From: Oscarella lobularis
Lineage: Eukaryota; Porifera; Homoscleromorpha; Homosclerophorida; Oscarellidae
DNA: 64,000 nt
Direction of reading: 5' to 3'
Assembly (NCBI RefSeq): GCF_947507565.1
Contig: NC_089187.1
Span: 186,001-250,000, forward strand
Every line of letters begins with the position of its first letter. Positions within the stretch are counted from its first letter, which is position 1. Positions 32,127-44,486 of the stretch are shown here, piece by piece. The notes beneath the pieces were generated by a model. The model saw only the letters and a list, made by a program, of their open reading frames with translations. It was not told the DNA's origin and did no database searches. The position numbers and the translations under genes are program-made.

Positions 32127-35100
32127 ATGATGGCCGCGTTAGAGGCGACGACGACGATAGGGAAATTTCGTCGCACGACGGCGAATTGTCTCGCCTATCG
32201 GCCCACGGGAAAAATTCGTCAGGCGATCGAATCCATGCAAAGCGATGTCGTCGCTATCGAGACTCTACTCGCACAAACTCACTCCTTATCCGTCGATCAA
32301 TTCGTCGATATTTTGAGTCAAGCCGAGAAACGGCTCGCGAAACTCGAGAGGTTCTTGAAGTGCAAGAGAAACCCGGAAATCGTCACCGTCGAAGGCGTGA
32401 GAAAAGCGTCGCGCGACGTACAGAGCATTCGCTATCGTTTGACGGGCGGCACGGGCGGCACGGGCGGCACGGGCGACGGGGCGACGATACGAAACGAAGC
32501 GGCGAGAAAATTCTGGACAACGGAGTTCGGAACAAAGGTGGGGACTAATGTTATCATTCCCACGCGACGACGCGTTACGTGTTTGTTTTGCACACACGCG
32601 CAATGATTAGACGATGCAAGTGGACTGGGAACGGTGGTCGTCGGCGTACGCGATAACGTTCGACGCGAGACTAACGAACGCTCAGAGCGACATCATCAGA
32701 CGAATGATGGGTAAGAGATCGAAATCAATAAATGAATAATTTATATTTCAATGGGGTTAGCTTTCGCTGGCGGGAAAATCGTTACTGCCGTCAAACTCGA
32801 CGACGTTTGCCGTCAGTTCGGTTTTCCCTTCGTCGACGTCAAGTGCTGTGGGGAATCGACGTGCGATTGCATGGCTTATCGTACGCGTCGCTTTAGCACG
32901 CGACAGGGATCGCTCGACGGTCCCATGAGTCCCGATTGCGCGCCGTGCGCCGACTGCGGTCACGCGAAGGAGAAACACTTGATTTTGGATCAGTAAGACC
33001 ATCCTAATCCTCTATACCATTTATTTATTTATTTATTTTTTATAAAGACTTGGGCTTGATTCTCGGAAGAGATTCTCCGGTCGCAATTTCGTCGAAGGAG
33101 CGAAACAGATTATGAAAGAGGAGGGCGGTCTGACTCGATTGCAGAAGCGAATTCTTCAAAACGACGTCGAATCGGTGATGAAGGAACTCATCGACGCCGT
33201 GGACATCGACTCGACGGACAGCAGCGGCCAAACGGCACTTCACACAGCCGCCGCGTTCGGAAACGGCGAAATGGTTCGCCTTTTGCTTCAATACAACGCC
33301 AATTGGCGCATTTTCGACGGGGTAAAAATTCAAAAATTATTTTTTAAAAATTGTATCTCAGTCAGGGTTTCGTAGCTTGGCTTGGCTCCTATACACGAAG
33401 CGGCTAGACGAGGAAACTTGGCCGCCGTTAAAGTCCTCGTCGAACATGATAGGCAAAATTCCACGCTCCTTGATAGCACAACGTATAAATCGGCTCCTCT
33501 CCATTACGCATGTAAAGAAAACCGCGTAGACGTCATCAAATATTTATCGACTATTGATCACGGTACCAAAAATTTTTGCCTTTGACTTTTCCGAGCGTTT
33601 CTTTTTTTCAGTTGCCCTTGACTACCAAAACGAAACCGGGGAGAGCGCCGTGTTTTGCGCCGCCGAAAGCGACAACGCGAACTCGCTCGAAGTCGCCGCT
33701 TCGCTTGGCGCCGATTTGAAAATGCGAAACGTTTTCGACGAATCGCCTCTCGACGTGCGCGCGCGCGCGCGTTCCAAATCACGCACTCCTAGCGCAAAAC
33801 ATTTCTTTGTTTGAATAGGTTGCCGCGCAGAACGGCGCGGCGATGTCCATACTCGCGATCGCGCGAAAAATACCGGAGACCGTTCACGAGATGGACGAGG
33901 ATGGGAATCAGGCGCTCAGTCGGGCCATCGATGCCGATTGCGTTAACCTATTGGCGAAATTGGGAGCCGACGTGAATCATCAGAACAGCGAGGGAAAAAC
34001 GGCGCTACATTTCACCGGTAAATAATATAGATTTTTTTCATTAGGGGAGGGATTTTTAATTTTTTCTAGCTGCGGATCCTTTTCGTGACGATGCGACTCG
34101 CGCTCTTCTCAAGAGCGGCGCCGACGGAAATCTTCCCGACGACGAGGGTCGAACGCCGCTCATGGTGGCGTCCAGTTACAATCAAAGTAGCACAGTTGAC
34201 ATCCTTCTCGAGTCCGTCGACGTCAATCTTGACGCCGTGGACAGGGAGGGAAACAGCGCCCTGCTCGTTGCACTCGATAATCAATTCGAAAAAATCGCCG
34301 AAACGCTTTTGGACGCCGAAGTGAATCCGTTCACAAACAATTGCAAAGGACTGGTAAAACATAAAATAATAATAATAATTAATAGATTTTGAATTTTTGT
34401 GTAGACCGCCTTGCATTTGTCGTGTAAGCACGGCTACGCGAAATTGACGGAGAGATTGCTCGGCTTGGGCGTCGTCGTCGACGCCGTCGCCGCCGACGGC
34501 AAAACGCCGCTCCACTACGCCGTTCTAAAGGATCCAAACATAGCGAAACTTCTCGTGGAGAAAGGTCCAAAACTCCAATAAGAGTAACGATATTTTCACA
34601 TATATAATAGGTGCTAGCATGTATAAACGAGACGCGTCCGGCGATACGCCTTTGGCTCTGTCGCAGAGACGCGGAGCTCCTCTTCGACATTTGACAGCGG
34701 AAGAAATCGAACTCTTGGAGTTCACCGAAGCCTCCAAGGAAGACATAGCTGTTGAACCAGGTACCAGAACTAATCTTATATTCAATAAAATCAATAGATT
34801 CTTAGGTCCCACGTGTCCTTCGATGAGTTTTGCTGATGGACCGGGGTTGTCAAGGGAGCCAATTCACGCGAACGTGCGCTATAGTTTCACCGTGTTTGCT
34901 TCGGACAGCGAACGTCGTCTTCGCTCGGAGGGAAACGACAAACTCAAAGTTTCAATTCGCGGGGTAAGTCAGCCAATCGGTATCACCCAAAAAAATTCAA
35001 AATGCGTTCTCAGCAAAGAAAAAATTTTGAAGCGAGTTTGGGAGAACGAGTGGCGAAGACGTTGGTCGTGCAAAGCGCCGAAGACGGCACTTATCCAGTC

Positions 35101-36632
35101 GCCTACGAACTCGCAGAAGAAGGTCCCTATGAAATCCACGTGACCATCGACGGCGAGTCTATACAAGGATTTCCCTTTCCGATAACCGTTAAGAAATTGA
35201 AGCCCGTCGCGCCGCCGATTATAGGGTGGGTAAAAATAATCGCGAAGGTGTTTTAATTAAATATTTTTTTCCGTAGACGCACGAGTTACACGAATCATCG
35301 CTACAACCGGGAAATGGTCGTTTTTGCGCAAGACGAAGGCGTTGGACAAGTGGACGTCGCAATAGTATGCGATACAACGAGTAGCATGGGTAAGGAGAAC
35401 GTTTCCGTAGACGCGTCGCCTAAATTTCTCCCTTTTTTTAGATTCTGAAATTGCTCGAGCTCAGCAATTTATGCAGGACCTCGTCGACTCGGTCAAGGAT
35501 CAAGATTTGTGCAGTGACTTGAGAATAGCTATTATTGCGTATCGCGATCATCCGCCTGAGGTACACACTACTTTTAGAATATTAGTTCTCGCGGGAGAGG
35601 AGTTCCCACAGGAATCGACCTATGTAACGAAAGTCTGGCCCCTAACCGAGAACGTATCGTCTGTCAAAGACGCTATAAATACACTGGAAGCGTTTGGTGA
35701 CTATTAATGTTTAATTACGCATTCCTCTCGATTATTGGGCTTTGATAGGGGGTGGGGATACGCCTGAGGCCGTGGCGGACGCGCTCCACGAGGTGTATCA
35801 GTTGAATTGGGACGAGGAGTATCGTCCCAACGCCGTGAGAATTGCCGTTCTCATTGGCGACGCTCCGCCTCACGGAATGTCAGGCCTTCCTTACGACGGC
35901 TTCCCCAACGGTTGGTTGATTAATCAATTATTCTGGGATTTATTCTTATTGGGTAGGCTGTCCGGCTGGACACGAGTGGCTGATCAATGCGGAGAAATGT
36001 GGCAATAAAAACATCAGCATTTTTGCCGTTCACTGTAGAGCGAATCCCTACGGCGAAAGAGCGTTCGCGCAAATTGCTAGGTCATCAGGCGGACTCTTTG
36101 CGAAGATTGGGGTACTCTAATAAAATTTAAGAATTTTTCTGACACGGTTTTTTAGAACAATAACGGAGAAATGATCAATTTGATTAAATTGTTCATCCAA
36201 GTCCAACTTGACGTTCAACTAACAGGCAGCAAAGTTTCTGACGTCATAGTAACCACTCCCTTTCCAGGGACGACATACGAAGAGCGAGTCGATCAAGTCA
36301 CGGACGAATTAGAAAAAATGGATTTTCGCGTAAGTAACATTACCATATATGGTAGAATAAAGATATCCGGGTTGGGGGCCCAGGTTCGTCGTTTGAATAC
36401 GGAAGGAGGCACGGCGTTCGTCGAATCGCGTCGCATTGGAAAAACTGACGTCACAAAAGCTGTGGAATCGTTTCGCTCCTACCAACGATTGATGTCAATA
36501 TCAAGAAATCGAGCCATGACGGAGCATCTCGGAAAGAAAGTCTACGCTCTAAAAAAATTGGTTCACGGAAGCGGAAGCGGCGCAACAACGACGACGACAA
36601 ATGGAACGGTGATCAATGGAGGAGTCCAATAA
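32127..36632 (+). CDS. Ankyrin-filamin-vWA multidomain protein
   Basis: Continuous splicing in one frame gives roughly 1,150 residues. The N-terminus (MAALEATTTI, IRQAIESMQSDV, LERFLKCKRN) is helical and ends in a Cys/His-rich piece (DVKCCGEST, CAPCADCGHAKEKH). About nine to ten ankyrin repeats follow (GQTALHTAAAFGNGEMVRLL, LAPIHEAARRGNLAAVKVL, SAPLHYACKENR, KTALHFTA, RTPLMVAS, LTALHLSCKHGYAKL, KTPLHYAV). Next comes a filamin-type Ig repeat (SFADGPGL...YSFTV; GTYPVAYELAEEGPYEIHV with GFPFPITV). The C-terminal vWA domain has VDVAIVCDTTSSMDSE, IAIIAYRDHPP, GGDTPEAVADAL and AVLIGDAPPHG, like the vWA of Dictyostelium alpha-kinase VwkA. A Ser/Gly/Thr tail ends at 36632. It is likely a cytosolic scaffold; function unknown. 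Confidence 0.82.
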
Positions 36633-37014
36633 GTAATACAGGTAACGATGTTCACGTGACTATATCTACATGTCTCTACACTGTCTCAATTTTTTTTCTG
36701 TTCCTCTAAATGAATGATTCTAAAAGATTTTCTGGCTGTAGAGTAGCCGACTTAGAAACGCTTTTCAATTTAGACTAAAAAGTGTTATTCGTAAACTATT
36801 TCACTCTTTTTAATTTCTCAGTACTAACCTGTTTAGCCGAATCCGTTCTAAATAAGGGCGTTCCCTATAAAAATTATAAAAAAATTAAAATTACCCTATA
36901 TAAATCTATTATTTATATGTACAGATATAGCTGCATTGTATTCGTCCAGGGGTCTCTTATTCTTTGGAATAAAGGGAGGCGTGCCTGGCATTCCAGTTTC
37001 CAGCTAAATACCAA
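36633..37014. other. Interval between convergent genes
   Basis: A 382-base AT-rich stretch between the stops of the vWA-domain gene and ARHGAP19. It holds a CACGTG near 36653. No ORF with protein-like composition is seen; it is presumably overlapping 3' UTRs. Confidence 0.4.
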
Positions 37015-38344
37015 TCAAAATATTATTTCTAATCGAGTTTTGGTACATACTCTCTTTAGGAAAGTTTGCTTTGATTTGCCTTCAGGCATACTGTGTATAT
37101 AATGATAGAGTTTAGCCAATTCTTTTTGGGTTGTATCCTTCATTTGACGCTCGTAGTCGCTGACCGAAGACTGAGTGCAATACGTTTGCGTTATGGGTAC
37201 GGTGCCGTCGATTTCGTCCGCGTTCTTTCGCGACGAATGAATGCGCAGATGAATTTGAATTTCACGGGGAATCTAGAAATTAAATAATTATTTTTATTTT
37301 AGGTTCTCTGTCAGTGTGGGTTTTTTTTCCACCTGAAATATTTCCTCAAAATGTTCGATCATGTGCTGAACGACGTCGATGAGTTTTCTCAAAATCCCCG
37401 CTTGAGAATTCGAAAAACCGGCCAAATTGGGAGCGACGACAATAGCCAAATTAGCGGCATCCATTCGATTCTCCTCCCGCCGTCCAGCGACGTGAGACAT
37501 CAACTGAACGAGCAGATACAAAGTATTCCGATTGGCCGGCGGCAAAAGAAGCAATAGAAGCTGAATCGCCTCCGTTTTACGACCCCAACTCAAATCTGCA
37601 TATAGATCCATACTTCCAAACGATCCCCAATACATTCTAGAATCTTACCTGCAACCTGTTCGTACGCTACAAAGTTCTTACTTTGAAGAATTGAGTCGGG
37701 AAGTTCGGCGAAGTATTGTTTCACTACTGAAGCGACGTCGTGGGGGCTATACGTTCTGTTCAGCGCGTCGACGTCGAGGAGCTCGCGCTCGGGATTGTCG
37801 AGCTCGCGTTTGAGCTGGTCTTGACGTTTTTTGCTGCCCGATACGCGGAATAGGCCGTCGACGGAAAGATCTACGGTACACGTCAAAATTTCCAAGTTTC
37901 GCGTTTCCCTTTTTACGTTTTTCTCTTAGAAGTTCGATCAGTTGGAGAATTTTCGATGGGCCGTTTGGTTCTGGTAGCGGCGCGCCGAATAAATCGCCGC
38001 TGGATGTCGTTGCTAAGGCATTGTTGTTGGGGACACCTCCCACGTACGTAATGTAGCGTAATCTCACCTCGAGAGTTTTTCCGTTTCCAACTTAGTATCG
38101 AGCCGAGCGACTTGCGTATGCTTTCCGTTGCATTTTTGGCGGCGTTTTCTTTGCCGTCGTCGAGTATTTGCTGGAGTTTATCGCCCGATAAGTCGAGAAT
38201 GCTCGTGAGGCGGCTGCAGCAGAGTCGAAAGAAAGTTTGGTGATCTAGCGTCGGATCGACGGCGTTGCGTCGTGGCGTTTCGGCTGCTGATAGCTGCGTG
38301 CCCGCCGAAGAGGCGGAGGAAAGGCTCGAGAACGAGTTGTTCAT
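37015..38344 (-). CDS. ARHGAP19: Rho GTPase-activating protein, ARHGAP19
   Basis: It stimulates GTP hydrolysis by Rho-type GTPases. The N-terminus reads QTFFRLCCSRLTSILDLSG and SIRKSLGSILSWKRK. The RhoGAP domain follows: ILQLIELLREK, VDGLFRVSGSKKRQ (arginine finger), YSPHDVASVVKQYFAELPDS, AIQLLLLLLPPANRNTLYLL and RMDAANLAIVVAPNL. After the GAP domain, LAKLYHYIHSMPEGKSKQTF matches human ARHGAP19 (LRELFQHVHDMPE). The RhoGAP domain and flanking blocks align in order, so this is a likely orthologue of a regulator of RhoA in cytokinesis. Five exons; the stop is TGA on the minus strand at 37015-37017. Confidence 0.9.
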
Positions 38345-38579
38345 CGTGTGTTTAGGAGTTTGAACGAGGTGTCGACCAATCAGCGGCCAGTAGGCGGAGT
38401 GCGATACCTAGCGTGCTTTAGAATTTCGTCTTCGAGAACCTTGTCGAGAAAGGGGAGCGAATTCACGGATTCTACGACGTGTTTTCGTCTATAAAAGCGA
38501 GCTCAGCTTGGCAAACAGGCAGAAGATTGCGTACGGTAGCAGCACAGCGGCAAGCAACGCGTAAAGCGAACAATTTTCT

Positions 38580-39714
38580 TCAAGGCAAGGCCTCTTGAAC
38601 TGATTTCAATTTCGTATAACCCTTTCCTTTCTTGCGGAATTTCTTACCGCCTTTCAACACTTTTTCCACCTTGGAAAGGATCGTTAGAAGGACGAAAACA
38701 TCTAGAACCCTAAGAACCGACCTTCTCTTTGTTGCTGTAAAGGAAATATCCTAAAACAGCTAGGATGATGAGAACAAGTACAGCAATGACGTAGTAAAGA
38801 CCCATGCTTCCGCCTTGTGGGGCACTTGACTCTGGCTGAGCGCCACCATGATCATCGTCACCATTACCATTATCACGATCATGAGTAATGGTTGGCGTGC
38901 TTGTTGTAGTCTTCTTAATCACGCTTGTTATTGCTGTCGTAGGACTGGGATTTGTACTTTGCTCGACAGAGCAGCCACAAGAGCACGAACAGGAGCCATT
39001 CTTCTGCGTGGCTGTCCCATTTGATTTGATTTCTTTTTTCCATGGAATTGTGAAGTTGAAAGCGCTCACATTCATGGGCACAGCAGGACAGGTGTTTGAT
39101 CCTTCGCATGAGCAGCTTGTGGGTTGTTCATCTTCTACGGCTAAAGATAAATTTTTGAGCTTGTTGCAGTTCCTGGGCAGACAATACGCTATGGGCTTAC
39201 GTTTACGTTTACGCGCATCCGGATAGCCCAGCATGAGAAATACTGCCAGACACAACGGTTTCACCCTTGCGTCGTTGCACTTCCACTTTCTTCTGCACTG
39301 AAAACTCAGACCAGATATAGTTTGAAAATAATTGTCGTTGTGCTTTTCAAGAACCTCGCTGACCAAATTTCGGTCAACGTGTGAGCAGTTCCAAGACATG
39401 TTGTACATACGGCTCATGTAGAAATTCGACTGATTGGGAGGCATGTTTAGTGCCAAGTCTTTAAGAGTCATACACAAGGGAGGAAGACCGCTTGATTTGA
39501 CCGTGGGATAAGTCGAGCATGACGCATTCTTTCCGCAGAAGAGCTTCGTTATTTCCATTGGCACGGTTTGGGCTATGAATTGTTCTATTGTCACACCGTA
39601 GCCACATTCAACAGCATTGCACAATTCTTTAGTAGGGGGTTCTGTTGAGGCGTGGATTTTATTCCCTTCTTGGTTTAGCGATACGGTGGCAAAGAAAAGA
39701 AAGAGAAACTTCAT
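38580..39714 (-). CDS. Type I membrane protein of a local three-gene family (member 1)
   Basis: Signal peptide (KFLFLFFATVSL), a Cys-rich ectodomain opening with CGYGVTIEQFIAQTVPMEI and FCGKNASC, several N-glycosylation sites, then a Thr-rich stalk. A membrane helix (YYVIAVLVLIILAVLGYFL) follows. A last exon, after an intron that uses GTCGGT, adds EKVLKGGKKFRKKGKGYTKLK and ends SVQEALP. That tail and the CG-[YF]-GV start recur in the two genes at 42997-44263 and 44487-45331. No known family recognised. Constitutively present Tyr-based tail motifs suggest trafficking receptors, but this is inference. Confidence 0.7.
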
Positions 39715-39873
39715 TCTTCTTAGGTCCGGCGGAGGTCGACACACACGTGATAAGTTATGCGCATGAATCTAATATTTCTGAGAGCACGAATATTGAATTT
39801 CTATCTTACTACGCGTTCACGTGAGCCCACGCGACCCTTATCCTCATCTTGTGACTTTGAGTAGTAAAGATCA
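39715..39873. promoter_or_regulatory. Divergent promoter with two CACGTG boxes
   Basis: These 159 bases lie between the starts of the type I membrane protein (minus) and the beta-glucuronidase-like gene (plus). CACGTG sites are at 39744-39749 and 39818-39823, the latter as TTCACGTGAG. Function is inferred from location. Confidence 0.5.
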
Positions 39874-42492
39874 ATGAAGATCCTTTGCGCTTTAGCCGTC
39901 ACCCTCTTTCTAAGTTTTTCTGAGAGTGACTCAGCTGTGCCTGTGTGCAGCAGATACCCGTGCTATCCAAGCAGAGCCGTTCATCATCTTGACGGACTAT
40001 GGGACTTTGTTTTCATCAGCGGCGTCAGTGACCCGTCAAAATTTGATCCATCAAAAGTACACAGAATTTTCAGAAGGGAAAACGTTTTCACAACGTCAAA
40101 CTCTTAGGCTCAGTACAATGATACTATGGTTGTCCCCGGCTCGTTTGATGCCTTGAAGTCATATGAAGGTAAATCGGAATTTGATATTTTCGAGGTTGAC
40201 AATTTTTCTTTTTCTAGGTGTCCACGGAACTGGAGTTTATAGACGCCGTCTTTCTGTCACTCCCATGACCATGGGCAGACTGAAATTTGAATCGTGCGGC
40301 TTTTATTGCGCTATTTACGTTGACCAGAAAAAGCTGGGCGATCACAAGAACGGCTACACGTAAAAACAAGACAAAAGTATGCTACGTAGTCTTCATTTTG
40401 AATTTTAGCGCGTTCTGGATGGACGTACCCCCATCTGACAGCAACACGAGAGAGATTGTAGTTGTCGCTGATAATCAGTTCTCTGACCTTGTGCCTCTAC
40501 ACAAGGAAAGCTACGACTTTTACCAATGTACTCTAAAAATCATATATTGACTTCAAAAAAAACGATTTTTTATTAGACGGGGGCATCACCAGAGCTCTTC
40601 ACTTTCACGAGACTCCAGCGCTTTCAATTGAGAATGTAGACGGTAAATATTTAGAAAATAGCTTGGGAAATATTAGTTAATTAATTAACATGCTGGCTTA
40701 GTTATTGTACGAAATGCTAGCAAAGGAGAAGTAGACGTTCAAATCAGACTTCATTCCACGACAAAACTTCCTGATAGCATTTCAGTTGACTTACGTAAGG
40801 AATACACTTTTGATTAAAATCCTTTGGCAATATTTTTTATTGAAGAATTCGATACGGACGAAACGCCGTCTTCTCATACAGCGGAAGAGAGTAAGGGTAG
40901 CTACACCATCATTGCCCGGACAGTGCAAAATCATAAGTACGTTTACTACTAAACGATTTATTTATTTATCAAGTAAGTTTTGCTTTCAGGCTTTGGTCAC
41001 CAAAGTCTCCGTCCATGCACACACTTCACGTCGTTTTGCACGATTCAAATGATTCCATAGTCGTGCGTTTTGGCTTGAGGTAGAGTAGTTCTAGTCCCTA
41101 GAGCGTTCGTAGAGACTTTGTGTCCTCTGACAGAGACGTGCAGCCTTGCAAGGATAACAAAACGGGCAGCATGTCTATTTGCATCAACGGGGAACCAACG
41201 AAATTACTCGGATTCAGCAAACACGACACCCATCCAACTTTTGGAATGTCTCTACCGGATAACCAGCTTTTATTTGACGTGCAACTCCTCAGACAGATGG
41301 GAGGAAATTATTTCAGGTACAGTAAAACGTTAAAATGATATTTCTTGTCATTAATTTTATTCAGGTTAGTACATTATCCTCATAATCCTCACTTGCTTGA
41401 CATGTGTGACGAATTGGGCATTCTGCTTTGGCAAGAAACCCTTGGATGGGGCCTGAGCGAGTCTACGTTGACGAATCCCGATATTCAGAAGGATCTGCTT
41501 TACGTACGTGAATTCTTAAGAGCCGGTGTTTCAGTAAATTATTGATTTTTATAGGAACTCGATGAAATGGTCAACAATACTTTTAATCATCCTTCAGTCA
41601 TTCTTTGGGCATATCTAAACGAAGGGGCATCAGATCATACGGACTCGTGCACAATCTACTCCGTAAAATAGCTCTGTAGTCACCCCCATATAACAAACAG
41701 ACTTTTCTATTAGAAACTATCACAGAGGTATAAAGAATTGCGCGTCAATGGTCTGGTGTCTTGGGCGAGCAATAGAAAACAAAACGATAAATGTCTGGAT
41801 GCGGCTGACGTTCTCTCCTTCAATTCCTACCCCGGTAATTGTCTCTGAAGAACTCGATACCTATACTGTTATTTCCAATAGGCTGGTATGACGGGGGACT
41901 CGATTCTATAGTTCCAATGATTTTGGGCGAGGCAGATTTCGTTGCACGCAAAGGAAAACCATTTATAAAAGTAAATTGAATACTGAAATTTTATTGGGGA
42001 CTTATGAGACGCCTTACAGTCTGAAATTGGAGCTGGAGCCATTCCCGGTTGGCAAGATACTGTCAATACATATTGGACAGTGACTTATCAGGTTCGGAGA
42101 ATAATATTCATAGCCTAAACATCATCCCTGATCTTCAGGGTCAAGTACTAGAGCTAGTGACGAAGACAGTCGTTTCAAATTCTACTATAACAGGTACTGT
42201 TACATTGACTACGTCCAAAAAATGAATATAAAGGATTCAGGTGTTTCTCTGTGGCAATTTTACGATGCTAGAACTCGGGACGGTATAGGAAGGCCGAGAG
42301 CCTTTAATAATAAGGTCAGTGCATTTCCAATAATTTTAGTTTTGTTTGATTTGGTTTTAGGGTACTTTTGACGAGTATCGTCGTCCCAAGATACCCGCCT
42401 ACACGGCCGTTCGAGATGCTTTTACTTCCTATCAGTCGCCTTTTGATCAAAAGTACGTTTCTGCGACTGAAAACAATTTTTACGACGTTTGA
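39874..42492 (+). CDS. Secreted or lysosomal GH2 glycosidase, beta-glucuronidase-like
   Basis: Signal peptide (KILCALAVTLFLSFS). A jelly-roll sugar-binding domain follows (HLDGLWDFVF, MVVPGSFDAL, GTGVYRRRL), with an Ig-like sandwich after it. A TIM barrel then reads GEPTKLLGFSKHDTHPTFG, MGGNYFRLVHYPHNPHLLDMCDELGI, and HPSVILWAYLNEGASD. The last has the acid/base Glu of the NE motif, with Gly after it instead of the usual Pro. FISEIGAGAIPGW supplies the nucleophile Glu, where animal GUSB has SEYGAE. GH2 beta-glucuronidases release glucuronic acid from glycosaminoglycans in lysosomes. About fifteen short introns were inferred. Substrate specificity (glucuronide versus galactoside) is not certain. 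Confidence 0.85.
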
Positions 42493-42570
42493 GTCATTGT
42501 TTTGGGCACGTTTCTACGTTTGTAGTCGGGAATTTTTCACGTCACCGACCCGTATGCTCCGACAGCATTG

Positions 42571-42888
42571 ATGGTGCGCACAAGTCTCCAGCTCCTCAAA
42601 GAACGCGGCCTGAGCCATCGGCGCCCGTTGAAACTCAAGAACAGCGTCTCGCAAACGCGCAAGACCCTCGGCACAGCGACGTGCGTCTCGGAAATGAACG
42701 CCGTCATGTCGTGCTGGAAACTGAACGACTTCAACGGGAAACCGTGCAGTCGAGAGATCAAGGCATTTCTCGAATGCGCATCGAGAGCGGATGCGACGCG
42801 AAAAAGCGAAGGACGAGCCGATTTGGGAACGTCAGAACTGAGTCCCAGCATTGTGACTGATATGCTAAGAAAGACACCGCGACCCTAA
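42571..42888 (+). CDS. CHCHD1: Mitoribosomal protein mS37 (CHCHD1)
   Basis: A single exon of 105 residues with a twin CX9C fold: CVSEMNAVMSC and CSREIKAFLEC, each with exactly nine residues between the cysteines. CWKLNDF sits between them as in human CHCHD1. The N-terminus is basic (LKERGLSHRRPLKLKN), fitting the mitoribosomal small-subunit protein. It is probably imported by the Mia40 pathway, as for other CX9C proteins. The ATG at 42571 is 78 bases after the glycosidase stop. Confidence 0.88.
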   Translation: MVRTSLQLLKERGLSHRRPLKLKNSVSQTRKTLGTATCVSEMNAVMSCWKLNDFNGKPCSREIKAFLECASRADATRKSEGRADLGTSELSPSIVTDMLRKTPRP

Positions 42889-42996
42889 GGCTAGACCGAA
42901 TTTCCCATTAAAGAATAGGTTTATTATGAACTTGATGGCAGAAGAACAGAAAACAGCATCATGCATATACGGTAAATGTCAAAAGATTCATTCTAT

Positions 42997-44263
42997 TTAC
43001 GGCATGGCATCTCTGACAGACGCCAGCTTTACTTTGGAATAGCCCTTTTTCTTTGGGCGACGGCGTGTCGACTTTCCAAACACAGTGCCTTTTATCTAGG
43101 CAAAAAAAGATAACAGTACTGTACTACTAAAGGGAATGGCTTGCTGTACTTACTGTTCCCCAGTTGATGTAGGCAAGGTAGGCTAGGCCAGAAGCAAACA
43201 TTGCTGCAACGAGAAGAATGATGTAGGCAGACATCTTAGTGATGCCGCTGCTGCTGTTCCCAAGAGACGGATTGGGGCCAGCAGCAGTAGCAACATTTGT
43301 AATAGCATTAGTAGTAGCATGGCTGGGAGTATAGTCAGTGGTTTTCTGGGTAATTCTGTTGGTAGGACTGGTATTAGGAGTAGCACCCTTGAGTTTCGTA
43401 TCTGCGAAATTTTCTAGTAACACCGAAGCTAAGTAGCAAAGACGGCCCGTCGCATTTGTACAATAGTGTTGACAGCCAACCTTACGAGAAGTTAGTCTTA
43501 ACAAAACCTTAGTCAATGATTGATCTTGAGAGTTGCTCAAGGTTTCTAGTTTTGAAATGTTGACGGCATTGCAGTCAATATGTTGTACACTTTGTAATCT
43601 CGTAAACACTATATTCTTTGCGGACGGTTCGAGTTCCTTCAGCAGCCTCTTCATCTGATTCGCAATGCCTTTGCACCAAACAGCGTTTTCTTTTGTCTTT
43701 TCAACGTGGTGGCAGAGGCCTTTAGTGTAGCAGAATGTGCGCAACACATTCGTGGGAACCAATTGCATCAGCCAGTCATCAAAATCTACACCAAAGCCGC
43801 AGGTGACTGGTTTAGGCTTTTGCGTCGTAGGCTTTTGAGTCGTAGGCTTTTGAGTCGTAGGCTTTTGAGTCGTAGGCTTTTGAGTCGTAGGCTTTTGAGT
43901 CGTAGGCTTTTGAGTCGTAGGCTTTTGAGTCGTAGGCTTTTGCGTCGTAGGCTTTTGAGTCGTAGGCTTTTGCGTCGTAGGCTTTTGAGTCGTAGGCTTT
44001 TGTGTCGTAGGCTTTTGAGTCGTAGGCTTTTGAGTCGTAGGCTTTTGTGTCGTAGGCGTTTGCGTCGTAGGCTTTTGGGTCGTAGGCGTTTGCGTCGTAG
44101 TCGTAGGCTGTTGGGTCGTAGGTGAAAGCGTCAGCGTAGGTGAAAGCCGAAGCGTCGTCGCACTAACTGTTTGTGAAGGCGTCGGTGTAGGTGAAATCGT
44201 CGCACTAACTGTTTGAACGACGTAGATAGCCAAAATCCAGACTACGAGGGCAACGGACGCCAT
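42997..44263 (-). CDS. Type I membrane protein of the local family (member 2), Thr-repeat stalk
   Basis: Signal peptide ([18 protein letters not shown]), then a long repetitive stalk (tandem TTQKP units), then the ectodomain [21 protein letters not shown]...FCYTKGLC with a series of Cys ([29 protein letters not shown]). Membrane helix [21 protein letters not shown] final exon read after an intron adds [30 protein letters not shown] in pieces; it is conserved in members 1 and 3. The stop lies at 42997-42999. Members 2 and 3 are close relatives across their length, apart from the stalk. No outside family recognised. Confidence 0.72.
43802..44105. repeat. 18-bp coding minisatellite (TTQKP stalk)
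   Basis: At least fifteen near-identical 18-base units of the form GTAGGCTTTTGAGTC(GTA) lie head to tail. On the minus strand each encodes six residues of Thr-Thr-Gln-Lys-Pro-Thr. Most unit changes are single-base (GAGTC, GCGTC, TGTGTC), suggesting recent expansion. Arginine-rich frames on the plus strand are by-products. Confidence 0.9.
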
Positions 44264-44486
44264 TACTCAGCCTATAACGTACAGAAAATGGCACAGGACA
44301 GAGCACAGAAAATCATAGTTCGGCTCCCGGATTACACCGGCCATCTAAAGCTCTCGGATATAATTCTAAACCCTTGCGTACGAACACAGCAGTAGCAGCA
44401 CAGACATATAAAGCACAATCAAGGCTAAACCATAGCCTGTTATTCATAGTGAACAAAAAACCACAAAACAATACTGTACAATGCTG

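Noticed and set aside
43802-44105. CRISPR-like regular repeat array
   Set aside because: Units are contiguous with no unique spacers, and they are coding; the organism is a eukaryote.
43706-44125. Arg/Leu-rich plus-strand ORF
   Set aside because: It is the antisense reading of the TTQKP minisatellite; the minus-strand frame has signal peptide, ectodomain and membrane helix.
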